Shown here: positions 1 to 5,391 of the stretch, piece by piece
Layout: each line of letters begins with the position of its first letter
How positions within the stretch are numbered: position 1 is the stretch's first letter
NCBI GenBank assembly: GCA_019116185.1
Contig: DXCD01000010.1
Coordinates: 1-5,449, forward strand
Direction: 5' to 3'
From: Candidatus Mediterraneibacter stercorigallinarum
GTDB taxonomy: Bacteria; Bacillota; Clostridia; Lachnospirales; Lachnospiraceae
Length of the DNA: 5,449 bases
Program-made: the position numbers and the translations under genes
The notes under the pieces: generated by a model
What the model saw: the letters and a program-made list of their open reading frames with translations, nothing else
What the model was told of the DNA's origin: nothing
The model's database searches: none

Positions 1-29
1 CAGACCCCTTTCGAAAGGGGTCTGACCCC
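1..29. repeat. Interleaved inverted repeat, possible terminator
   Basis: Positions 1-24 form a perfect palindrome. CAGACCCCTT (1-10) pairs with AAGGGGTCTG (15-24) around TCGA, giving a 10-bp GC-rich stem. The right arm also pairs with a second copy of its partner: GGGGTC (17-22) is complementary to GACCCC (24-29), so two mutually exclusive hairpins are possible. The element lies 36-64 bases past the stop codon of the minus-strand small gene. It could be that gene's transcription terminator, or a bidirectional one, or a dispersed REP-like repeat. No long T-run is visible inside the window, and the left flank is cut off, so the role is inferred. Confidence 0.5.
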
Positions 30-64
30 GTTGGGCTAAGCTGTCAGAATTGTTTTACATTTGA

Positions 65-277
65 TCAGCATCCGCATCCGTTATTGCCGAAGCCGCCGCA
101 GCAGCAGAGCAGAAGGATGATCCACAGGCAGCTGTCATTGCCGCATCCGTTGCCGCTGAATGTGCTCCCGCCGCATCCGCCGCAGCAAGCGAGCAGAAGG
201 ATGATCCACAGGCAAGAAGACATTCCGTTTCCGTTGTCGCATCCGCATCCACAGTTTGTAGCAGTTAAATCACTCAT
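65..277 (-). CDS. Small Cys/Gly-rich protein with duplicated CLWIILLL block
   Basis: This encodes a 70-residue protein with 14 cysteines and 16 glycines. It resembles the small high-cysteine proteins often annotated in Lachnospiraceae as 'chorion class high-cysteine protein'; their function is unknown to me. The layout is a short polar head (MSDLTATN), a Cys/Gly stretch, CLWIILLL at residues 22-29, CCGGCGG, a Gly/Asn linker, CLWIILLL again at 50-57, and a CCCGG...GCGC tail. The two blocks are exactly 28 codons apart, showing an internal duplication. Each hydrophobic run is too short for a classical transmembrane helix, and no signal peptide is seen. I chose the ATG at 277 because GGAGG (285-289) lies 7 bases upstream. 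An in-frame ATG at 346 would add 23 residues without a ribosome binding site. The SigK-like upstream motif suggests a spore-coat or mother-cell role, which is inference only. It is transcribed divergently from the protease. Confidence 0.8.
   Translation of the reverse strand: MSDLTATNCGCGCDNGNGMSSCLWIILLLACCGGCGGSTFSGNGCGNDSCLWIILLLCCCGGFGNNGCGC
107..214. repeat. Two 24-bp direct repeats inside the Cys-rich gene
   Basis: A 24-base segment beginning GAGCAGAAGGATGATCCACA occurs identically at 107-130 and 191-214, offset by 84 bases (28 codons). On the minus strand each copy encodes the CLWIILLL core. The flanking Cys/Gly codons are similar but diverged. This indicates a tandem duplication within the gene, with the core either recent or under strong constraint. 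Confidence 0.9.
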
Positions 278-312
278 GTTAAATCCTCCAATTAGGTTAT
301 TGTTTACAGTTT

Positions 313-339
313 TATAGTATGCAGAGGGTGAAAAAGTGT
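313..339 (-). promoter_or_regulatory. Candidate SigK-type promoter for the Cys-rich gene
   Basis: Read on the minus strand, CATACTATA (321 down to 313) matches the Bacillus SigK -10 pattern CATA-NNN-TA. An AC dinucleotide (339-338) lies 16 bases upstream, as in the SigK -35. The expected start near 306 would give a leader of about 28 bases containing GGAGG at 285-289. The -10 also resembles a SigG element (CATACTA), but no SigG -35 is present at the expected spacing. Short motifs like this occur by chance, so confidence is modest. Confidence 0.4.
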
Positions 340-393
340 GCTCCATGGACCGAAAAGCTGTTTTCGAATATTCTGATTAAAAAGGGGATTATT

Positions 394-1302
394 ATGAGAT
401 GGGTCAAACAGACGGTCGGATATTGGTGTGATGATATCATAGAAGGGAAATGCAGGGGAGAGGGGATCTGTACTGCGGTGCTTGACACAGGTATCGCCCG
501 ACACCCTGATCTTGAGGGAAGGACTGTCGGATTCAAAGATTTTACGGGTAATTCCGCAAAGCTTCATGATGACAGCGGCCATGGAACCCATGTGGCGGGG
601 ATCCTGGCGGGCAGCGGGAAGGTATCAAACGGTCTGTATGCCGGGATGGCGCCTGAGATGGATCTGCTGGTCGGAAAGGTACTGGACAGAGAAGGGAACG
701 GCAATGTGGAGTATGTGTTGAGCGGCATAGAGTGGATTATGGCAGAAAGAGACCACTATGGCATCCGGATTGTGAATATCTCTGTTGGCACACAGCCGAA
801 TCTGGCGCCGGATCAGAAGCGTCTCTTCCTGGAAGCAGTGGAGGAGCTGTGGGACATCGGGCTGGTGGTGGTCGTATCTGCCGGAAATTATGGACCGGCA
901 GAAGGGTCTGTGGCAGTACCGGGCAGCAGCCGCAAAGTGATTACCGTTGGAGTGCCTGACACGGAGCTGCCTCCGGTGCAGAGAAGGAAAAAGAACGTCA
1001 ACTATTCCGGACGGGGGCCCACGGGAGAATGCGTGGTGAAGCCGGATGTATTTGCTCCGGGCACAGGGATTATAAGCTGCAACGGAAAATACGGGCGTCC
1101 CGGAGAGCATCCTTATATAATGAAGACGGGGACATCCATGGCAACGCCGGTTGTTTCGGGAGCGATCGCCTGCCTGTTATCAAAATACCCGGATATGACG
1201 AACGTGGAAGTGAAATTAAAACTCAGAGAATCCAGCGTAAGGATTCCGGGGACCGAGTCCGGGTGGGGACTGCTCAATGTGGAACGTCTGCTGAAAGTAT
1301 AG
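394..1302 (+). CDS. Subtilisin-like S8 serine protease, probably cytosolic
   Basis: This is a peptidase S8 (subtilase) of 302 residues that hydrolyses peptide bonds through an Asp-His-Ser triad. All parts are visible: Asp31 in VLDTG, His63 in GHGTHVAG, Ser248 in GTSMATP, and the oxyanion Asn165 in VSAGNYGP. The DTG Asp lies only 31 residues from the start, so there is neither a signal peptide nor a normal I9 propeptide. This resembles intracellular serine proteases, but the N-terminus is shorter still. The start at 394 is chosen because AAAGGGG (381-387) lies 6 bases upstream. The in-frame ATG at 319 has no ribosome binding site and would add a segment overlapping the divergent promoter region. 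No terminator is seen before ylxM, so readthrough into the SRP genes is possible. Only a poor SigA-like pair (TGGACC 346-351, TATTCT 369-374) was found upstream. The physiological substrate is unknown. Confidence 0.93.
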   Translation: MRWVKQTVGYWCDDIIEGKCRGEGICTAVLDTGIARHPDLEGRTVGFKDFTGNSAKLHDDSGHGTHVAGILAGSGKVSNGLYAGMAPEMDLLVGKVLDREGNGNVEYVLSGIEWIMAERDHYGIRIVNISVGTQPNLAPDQKRLFLEAVEELWDIGLVVVVSAGNYGPAEGSVAVPGSSRKVITVGVPDTELPPVQRRKKNVNYSGRGPTGECVVKPDVFAPGTGIISCNGKYGRPGEHPYIMKTGTSMATPVVSGAIACLLSKYPDMTNVEVKLKLRESSVRIPGTESGWGLLNVERLLKV

Positions 1303-1369
1303 GCATTAGAGGGTGACAGAGAAAAAGCATGGGCAAATTGTAAAGGACAAAACTGTAAAGAAAAAATAC

Positions 1370-1398
1370 TTGACACCCGGCGCCTCTTCATGTATGAT
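1370..1398 (+). promoter_or_regulatory. Strong SigA promoter of the ylxM-ffh operon
   Basis: TTGACA at 1370-1375 is a perfect -35. TATGAT at 1393-1398 is a 5/6 -10, and the spacer is exactly 17 bp. The upstream 1345-1369 tract is A-rich, like an UP element. The predicted +1 is near 1405, only about 10 bases before the ylxM ATG at 1415. The transcript would therefore begin at or inside the ribosome binding site (AGGTGA, 1404-1409). Confidence 0.8.
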
Positions 1399-1414
1399 AG
1401 CAAAGGTGACAGCA

Positions 1415-1765
1415 ATGGATAAGATTTTAGAGCAGGCATTATTATATGATTTTTACGGGGAGCTTCTCACTCCGCATCAGAAAGAGGTTTATGAGCAGTT
1501 TGTCCTTGACGACTTGTCCCTGAGCGAGATTGCAGAGAGCGAAGGGATCAGCAGGCAGGGCGTGCATGACCTTGTCAGACGGTGCCAGAAGGCACTGGAA
1601 GGCTATGAGGAGAAGCTGCATCTGGTAGAGCGTTTTCTCGCTGTGAAGGAAAAGGTCGCACAGATTGACCGGATTCTGGAAGAGTGGGAGCAGGAGAGGA
1701 AAGACCCGGAGGAAATCATACCACGTATCCGGGCCATCTCTGATACGATCATCGAAGAGCTGTAA
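1415..1765 (+). CDS. ylxM: YlxM, helix-turn-helix protein of the SRP operon
   Basis: This is a 116-residue YlxM/p13-family protein, encoded next to ffh across Bacillota. Family work links it to modulation of SRP activity; biochemical evidence comes from streptococci. The N-terminus (LLYDFYGELLTPHQ, residues 9-22) is the family signature. A sigma-70 region 4-like helix-turn-helix spans about residues 35-57 (SLSEIAESEGISRQGVHDLV). The C-terminal third (about 64-116) is highly charged and predicted to be helical. The length is close to the usual ~110. The ATG at 1415 is preceded by AGGTGA with 5 bases spacing and matches typical starts. An in-frame GTG at 1313 would add 34 residues, but it lacks a suitable ribosome binding site and lies upstream of the promoter. 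It is followed 63 bases later by ffh, with no terminator between. Confidence 0.95.
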   Translation: MDKILEQALLYDFYGELLTPHQKEVYEQFVLDDLSLSEIAESEGISRQGVHDLVRRCQKALEGYEEKLHLVERFLAVKEKVAQIDRILEEWEQERKDPEEIIPRIRAISDTIIEEL

Positions 1766-1828
1766 GATGATCATCAGTCAGATGCAGGACAACAGAAAAG
1801 GCACGGTACGGCAAAGAGGAGTTATAGA

Positions 1829-3190
1829 ATGGCATTTGACAGCTTAACAGAAAAACTTCAAAATGTATTCCGGAACCTGCGCAGCAAGGGACGGCTTACC
1901 GAGGATGATGTAAAAGCCGCGCTCAGAGAGGTTAAGATGGCACTCCTGGAAGCGGATGTCAATTTCAAAGTTGTAAAAGGCTTTATAAAAGACGTCCAGG
2001 AGCGCGCGGTCGGACAGGACGTAATGAACGGGCTGAATCCGGGGCAGATGGTGATCAAGATCGTGCATGAAGAGCTGATCAGGCTGATGGGCTCTGAGAC
2101 GACTGAGATCCGGCTCCAGCCGGGGAAAGCCATGACGGTCATTATGATGGCCGGTCTCCAGGGAGCCGGTAAGACGACCACAACAGCGAAGCTGGCAGGC
2201 AAATATAAATTAAAAGGAAAGAAGCCGCTGCTCGTGGCATGTGACGTGTACCGTCCGGCAGCGATCAAACAGTTGCAGATCAACGGGGAGAAGCAGGGCG
2301 TGGAAGTATTCTCCATGGGAGATAAGAACCGTCCGGCAGATATTGCGAAGGCAGCAGTGCAGCATGCGGCGAAGAACGGCAATGATATCGTGATCCTGGA
2401 TACAGCGGGACGTCTTCACATTGATGAAGACATGATGGCTGAGCTCCAGGAGATTAAAAAAGCCGTGGAAGTTCACCAGACAATCCTTGTGGTAGACGCC
2501 ATGACCGGACAGGACGCAGTGAACGTGGCAGGGACGTTCAATGATAAGATCGGCATAGACGGTGTCATTGTTACAAAGCTGGATGGCGATACAAGAGGCG
2601 GCGCGGCATTGTCCATCAAGGCAGTGACCGGCAGGCCGATCCTCTATGTGGGCATGGGAGAAAAACTCTCAGACCTGGAGCAGTTCTATCCTGACAGAAT
2701 GGCGTCCCGTATCCTGGGGATGGGAGACGTGCTGACCCTGATCGAGAAAGCAGGGGCTGAGATCGACCAGGAGCAGGCAATGCAGATGGCCGACAAGATG
2801 AAGAAAGCCCAGTTTGATTTTGACGACTATCTGATGAGTATGGAACAGATGCGCAAGATGGGCGGCTTATCCAGCATCATGAGCATGATGCCGGGGATGG
2901 GAGCGCTGGGCGGCAAGGGGAAAATGCCGGACCTTGACTCAGAGGAAAATGAGAAGAAAATGGCGAGGATGGAGGCAATGATCCGCTCCATGACTCCCGA
3001 GGAGAGACGGAATCCCGACATCCTGAACCCATCCAGGAAGCATCGTATCGCGCGGGGCGCGGGAGTGGATATCTCTGAGGTGAACCGGATGGTAAAGCAG
3101 TTCAATGAGTCCAGGAAGATGATGAAGAAGCTTCCCGGAATGATGGGCGGCAGAGGTGGCAAAAAGGGCAGGTTCAGGCTTCCCTTTTGA
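1829..3190 (+). CDS. ffh: Signal recognition particle GTPase Ffh (SRP54)
   Basis: This is the protein subunit of the signal recognition particle. It binds hydrophobic signal sequences on translating ribosomes, associates with SRP RNA and delivers the complex to FtsY at the membrane. The 453 residues cover the full family length. An N-terminal helical bundle occupies about 1-85. The NG-domain G motifs are GLQGAGKTT (109-117, P-loop), DVYRPAA (139-145), DTAGR (191-195), TKLDG (249-253) and GMGEK (275-279). The methionine-rich M domain runs from about 300 to 440. It contains the signal-binding segment (about 335-357) and the SRP RNA-binding helix-turn-helix around RKHRIARGAG (403-412). The C-terminal tail is Gly/Lys/Arg-rich. 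GAGGAG at 1816-1821 with 7 bases spacing supports the start. It is co-transcribed with ylxM. The 97-base gap before rpsP is GC-rich and has no clear terminator. Confidence 0.99.
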   Translation: MAFDSLTEKLQNVFRNLRSKGRLTEDDVKAALREVKMALLEADVNFKVVKGFIKDVQERAVGQDVMNGLNPGQMVIKIVHEELIRLMGSETTEIRLQPGKAMTVIMMAGLQGAGKTTTTAKLAGKYKLKGKKPLLVACDVYRPAAIKQLQINGEKQGVEVFSMGDKNRPADIAKAAVQHAAKNGNDIVILDTAGRLHIDEDMMAELQEIKKAVEVHQTILVVDAMTGQDAVNVAGTFNDKIGIDGVIVTKLDGDTRGGAALSIKAVTGRPILYVGMGEKLSDLEQFYPDRMASRILGMGDVLTLIEKAGAEIDQEQAMQMADKMKKAQFDFDDYLMSMEQMRKMGGLSSIMSMMPGMGALGGKGKMPDLDSEENEKKMARMEAMIRSMTPEERRNPDILNPSRKHRIARGAGVDISEVNRMVKQFNESRKMMKKLPGMMGGRGGKKGRFRLPF

Positions 3191-3252
3191 CCATAGATCA
3201 TGCCGGAGGCGGCCGGCCGAATATGCGGCGGGGCTGACGGCAGAAGAAACAC

Positions 3253-3258
3253 TATAAT
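3253..3258 (+). promoter_or_regulatory. Possible -10 element upstream of rpsP
   Basis: TATAAT here is a perfect SigA -10, 30 bases before the rpsP start. The only -35-like sequence nearby is CTGACG (3234-3239), with a 13-bp spacer that is too short, and there is no TGn extension. It could be a weak internal promoter boosting S16 and KhpA, or simply AT-rich chance. Confidence 0.25.
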
Positions 3259-3287
3259 TATAAGAAAGAAAAACAGAGGTGACAAAA

Positions 3288-3533
3288 ATGGCAGTAAAGA
3301 TCAGATTAAGAAGAATGGGACAGAAGAAGGCTCCTTTTTATAGAATCGTGGTAGCTGATTCAAGATCCCCGAGAGACGGAAGATTCATCGAAGAGATCGG
3401 AACATACGATCCGAACTGTGATCCGAGCGCAATCAAGGTTGATGAGGAAGCAGCTAAGAAATGGCTCAACAACGGCGCGCAGCCGACAGAAGTCGTCGGT
3501 AAGATCTTCAAGGCAGCAGGTATTGAGAAATAA
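3288..3533 (+). CDS. rpsP: 30S ribosomal protein S16
   Basis: S16 is a small-subunit protein that binds 16S rRNA in the 5' and central domains and aids 30S assembly. The 81-residue protein carries the family signature from the first residue: MAVKIRLRRMG, then YRIVVADSRSPRDGRFIE at 18-35 and GTYDP at 38-42. The length is typical. The start at 3288 is set by GAGGTGA (3276-3282) with 5 bases spacing. The alternative in-frame GTG at 3279 lies inside that ribosome binding site and would add three residues not seen in the family. It sits between ffh and khpA, the usual order in Bacillota, and is co-directional with both. Confidence 0.98.
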   Translation: MAVKIRLRRMGQKKAPFYRIVVADSRSPRDGRFIEEIGTYDPNCDPSAIKVDEEAAKKWLNNGAQPTEVVGKIFKAAGIEK

Positions 3534-3539
3534 GATCTC

Positions 3540-3557
3540 TTTGCGGAGGTGCGCAAA
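3540..3557 (+). promoter_or_regulatory. khpA ribosome binding site in a hairpin loop
   Basis: TTTGCG (3540-3545) and CGCAAA (3552-3557) are perfect inverted repeats enclosing GAGGTG, most of the GGAGGTG ribosome binding site (3545-3551). The last paired base is the A of the khpA ATG. The mRNA could thus form a 6-bp stem with the Shine-Dalgarno core displayed in the loop and the start codon partly paired. This may tune translation relative to rpsP. The repeat is seen directly; the regulatory effect is inferred. Confidence 0.5.
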
Positions 3558-3784
3558 TGAAAGAATTAGTTGAAGTTATCGCAAAAGCGCTTGTGGATCA
3601 TCCGGAAGAAGTCTCTGTCAATGAGAAGAATGAAGGAAGGACTCTCGTGCTTGAGCTGCATGTCGCGGACGGTGACATGGGAAAAGTCATCGGCAAGCAG
3701 GGCCGTATCGCAAAAGCAATCCGTTCTGTGGTAAAAGCAGCCGCGGCGAAAGAAGACAAACGAGTTGTTGTTGATATTGTATAG
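3557..3784 (+). CDS. khpA: KH-domain RNA-binding protein KhpA (YlqC)
   Basis: This small single-KH-domain protein of 75 residues matches the KhpA/YlqC family. Members bind RNA broadly and, in several Gram-positives, pair with KhpB (EloR/Jag) to influence cell elongation and sRNA or mRNA stability. The diagnostic GxxG loop is present as VIGKQGR at residues 44-50 (GKQG, 46-49). It lies between the beta strand LVLELHV (30-36) and helix IAKAIRSVVKAAA (51-63), followed by the last strand VVVDIV. The length is typical of the family. It starts 23 bases after rpsP with GGAGGTG 5 bases before the ATG. It is followed by a strong intrinsic terminator, making it the probable last gene of the first transcription unit. 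The B. subtilis neighbour ylqD is absent here. Confidence 0.95.
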   Translation: MKELVEVIAKALVDHPEEVSVNEKNEGRTLVLELHVADGDMGKVIGKQGRIAKAIRSVVKAAAAKEDKRVVVDIV

Positions 3785-3807
3785 CACAGTGAATTGACAC
3801 TTATGCG

Positions 3808-3857
3808 GAAATGGGGGACAGTCTTCATGAATATGAAGCAGCTGCCCCTTTCTTTTT
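3808..3857 (+). terminator. Intrinsic terminator after khpA
   Basis: A long stem is followed by TTTCTTTTT (3849-3857). Paired segments are GGGG (3814-3817) with CCCC (3845-3848), CAG (3819-3821) with CTG (3842-3844), and CTTCAT (3823-3828) with ATGAAG (3833-3838) around a GAAT loop. This gives 13 bp with one bulged A and a small 1x3 internal loop. GAAA (3808-3811) can extend the stem with TTTC (3849-3852). It sits 23 bases past the khpA stop and should end or attenuate transcription before rimM. Confidence 0.8.
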
Positions 3858-3970
3858 CCTGTATTCAGACTCTCTATTAATGGATCATTCTTGTCTTCAA
3901 AAGGTTTGGATTCGGGCTTGCATGCCTCTCTGTCCTGCGGAGACGGGAAAAAAGAAAGGAAACACACGAG

Positions 3971-4474
3971 ATGGAACAGTTTCTTCAGGTGGGAGTGATC
4001 TCTTCCACTCACGGAATCCGGGGCGAGGTCAAGGTCTTTCCCACGACAGATGACGCTGCCCGATTTAAAAAGCTGAAAAAAGTGCTTTTGGACACAGGGA
4101 AGGAACGGCTTGAGCTGGAAGTTCAGTCAGTGAAATTTTTCAAGCAGTTCGTGATCCTGAAATTCAAAGGCATTGACAATATAAATGACATCGAAAAATA
4201 CAAGGGAAAGAGCCTCCTTGTGCCGCGGGAAGATGCAGTGCCATTAGGCGATGACGAATATTATATTGCCGACCTGATCGGCATGGAAGTGTTCGCCGGG
4301 AATGAGAGGTTCGGAGTGATAAAGGACGTCATGGAGACCGGGGCAAACGAGGTGTATATCATAGATTCAGACAAGCACGGGGAAGTCCTTGTCCCGGCGA
4401 TCCGCCAGTGCATCCTGGATGTGGATGTGGAGAATAAGAAAATGCAGATCCGCCTCATGGACGGGCTGATCTGA
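3971..4474 (+). CDS. rimM: 16S rRNA processing factor RimM
   Basis: RimM binds ribosomal protein S19 and assists maturation of the 30S head and 16S rRNA processing. The 167-residue protein has the expected two domains. The N-terminal RimM beta-barrel carries the signature VGVISSTHGIRGEVKV (7-22). The C-terminal PRC-barrel begins after the EYYIADLIGMEV segment (96-107), which contains the paired tyrosines Tyr97-Tyr98, and ends with LVPAI (140-144) and the LMDGL tail. The length is normal. The start is preceded by AAGGA (3956-3960) at 10 bases, a somewhat long spacing. It lies 186 bases past khpA, beyond the terminator, and 31 bases before trmD. I found no clear SigA promoter in 3858-3970, so its expression may depend on terminator readthrough or on a promoter I cannot recognise. 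Confidence 0.98.
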   Translation: MEQFLQVGVISSTHGIRGEVKVFPTTDDAARFKKLKKVLLDTGKERLELEVQSVKFFKQFVILKFKGIDNINDIEKYKGKSLLVPREDAVPLGDDEYYIADLIGMEVFAGNERFGVIKDVMETGANEVYIIDSDKHGEVLVPAIRQCILDVDVENKKMQIRLMDGLI

Positions 4475-4505
4475 GAAACATGTATTTGAAAAGGAGACAG
4501 GCAGA

Positions 4506-5324
4506 ATGAATTTTCATATACTTACACTCTTTCCGGATATGGTCATGGACGGACTGAATACAAGCATTATCGGGCGGGCAGTGAATGCGGGGCTGCTGTC
4601 GATCGAAGCGGTCAATATCAGGGATTATGCCTTTAACAAACATCAGAGCGTGGACGACTATCCGTACGGCGGCGGAGCTGGGATGCTCATGCAGGCGGAG
4701 CCGGTGTACCTGGCTTATGAGGCTGTGGAAGAGAAGATCGCAGGGAGGAAATCTGAGCAGGCTGCCGGAAATATCGATGAACCAGGAGCGGACGCACAGA
4801 CAGCAGGCGCAGAGAAAAAAACGCGGGTAGTGTATCTCTCTCCCCAGGGAGAGGTTTTTAACCAGAAGATGGCAGAAGAGCTGGCACAGGAGGAAGACCT
4901 GATCCTGCTCTGCGGTCACTATGAAGGGATCGACGAGCGCGTTCTTGAAGAGATTGTGACAGATTATGTGTCTATCGGGGATTATGTGCTCACAGGAGGG
5001 GAACTGCCTGCCATGGTCATGGTAGACGCCATCTCGCGGCTCGTTCCCGGCGTGCTGCACAACGACGTGTCCGCAGAGTTTGAGTCCCTTCAGGATAATC
5101 TCCTGGAGTACCCGCAGTATTCCAGGCCGGAGGAATGGCATGGAAAGAAGGTGCCGCCGGTGCTTCTGTCCGGGCATCATGCCAATATTGAGAAGTGGCG
5201 AAGGGAGCAGTCTATTTTAAGGACGTATGAGCGGCGGCCGGATCTGTTTGAAAAATGCGAGCTGTCGGATAAGGAAAAGAAATGGCTGGAGGAATCAGTC
5301 AGCGGAGAAAATTTGGACAAATAG
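4506..5324 (+). CDS. trmD: tRNA (guanine37-N1)-methyltransferase TrmD
   Basis: TrmD methylates N1 of G37, next to the anticodon, using S-adenosylmethionine, and so prevents +1 frameshifting. The 272-residue protein begins with the typical MNFHILTLFPDM. It has RDYAFNKHQSVDDYPYGGGAGM around 39-60 and the trefoil-knot SAM-binding elements LSPQG (111-115), CGHYEGIDERV (136-146) and SIGDYVLTGGELPAM (156-170). The C-terminal tRNA-binding domain contains PPVLLSGHHANIEKWR (217-232). Two features stand out. Residues about 79-106 form a hydrophilic Ala/Glu/Gly-rich insertion, roughly 24 residues longer than in E. coli. By ungapped alignment, Arg178 matches E. coli Arg154, while Glu193 occupies the position of catalytic Asp169. 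AAGGAG (4491-4496) lies 9 bases before the start. It is probably co-transcribed with rimM. There is no clear terminator downstream. Confidence 0.98.
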   Translation: MNFHILTLFPDMVMDGLNTSIIGRAVNAGLLSIEAVNIRDYAFNKHQSVDDYPYGGGAGMLMQAEPVYLAYEAVEEKIAGRKSEQAAGNIDEPGADAQTAGAEKKTRVVYLSPQGEVFNQKMAEELAQEEDLILLCGHYEGIDERVLEEIVTDYVSIGDYVLTGGELPAMVMVDAISRLVPGVLHNDVSAEFESLQDNLLEYPQYSRPEEWHGKKVPPVLLSGHHANIEKWRREQSILRTYERRPDLFEKCELSDKEKKWLEESVSGENLDK

Positions 5325-5371
5325 GTATGAGTGCACTTTTTAACGTATACATTGCCGAATTGTTGTATGAA

Positions 5372-5391
5372 TATAAATTAATTGTTAAAAT
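5372..5391 (+). promoter_or_regulatory. Weak candidate promoter region before rplS
   Basis: This AT-rich stretch downstream of trmD contains TATAAA (5372-5377), whose best upstream match, TTGCCG (5352-5357), has a short 14-bp spacer. It also contains TAAAAT (5386-5391), with TTGTAT (5363-5368) at a 17-bp spacer. Neither pair is convincing alone. A separate rplS transcript is plausible, and a start near 5384 from TATAAA would place both leader hairpins in the transcript. Confidence 0.3.

Noticed and set aside
256..284. SigA-like pair TTGTAG / TTAAAT on the plus strand
   Set aside because: Both hexamers are poor matches and lie inside the start of the minus-strand gene. A real role for the protease gene is not supported.
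84..317. Plus-strand open frame opposite the Cys-rich gene
   Set aside because: It is the antisense reading of the repeated Cys/Gly codons (Pro/His/Gln/Arg-rich). The minus-strand frame has a good ribosome binding site and a family resemblance.
625..1110. Minus-strand open frame of 161 codons
   Set aside because: It is a shadow of the subtilase gene, and its product has no recognisable features.
1329..1343. Four-codon leader peptide (ATG...TAA) after a GAGGGTGA motif
   Set aside because: The spacing is long (12 bases) and it lies upstream of the strong promoter, so most ylxM transcripts would not contain it.
1313..1414. GTG-initiated N-terminal extension of YlxM
   Set aside because: It lies largely upstream of the predicted transcription start, has no suitable ribosome binding site, and does not resemble the family N-terminus.
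3566..4012. Minus-strand open frame of 148 codons through khpA and the gap
   Set aside because: It overlaps khpA and the terminator in antisense, and the product shows no recognisable domain.
3811..4053. Plus-strand open frame across the khpA-rimM gap
   Set aside because: It begins inside the terminator stem, overlaps rimM in another frame, and has no ribosome binding site or recognisable protein pattern.
4455..5180. Long open frame of 241 codons on the minus strand
   Set aside because: It lies antisense across trmD, whose full-length family match is certain. The translated product has no recognisable domain, and I identified no initiation signal.
5331..5341. GTGCAC followed by TTTTT as a trmD terminator
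   Set aside because: The 6-base palindrome has no room for a loop, so it cannot form a terminator hairpin.
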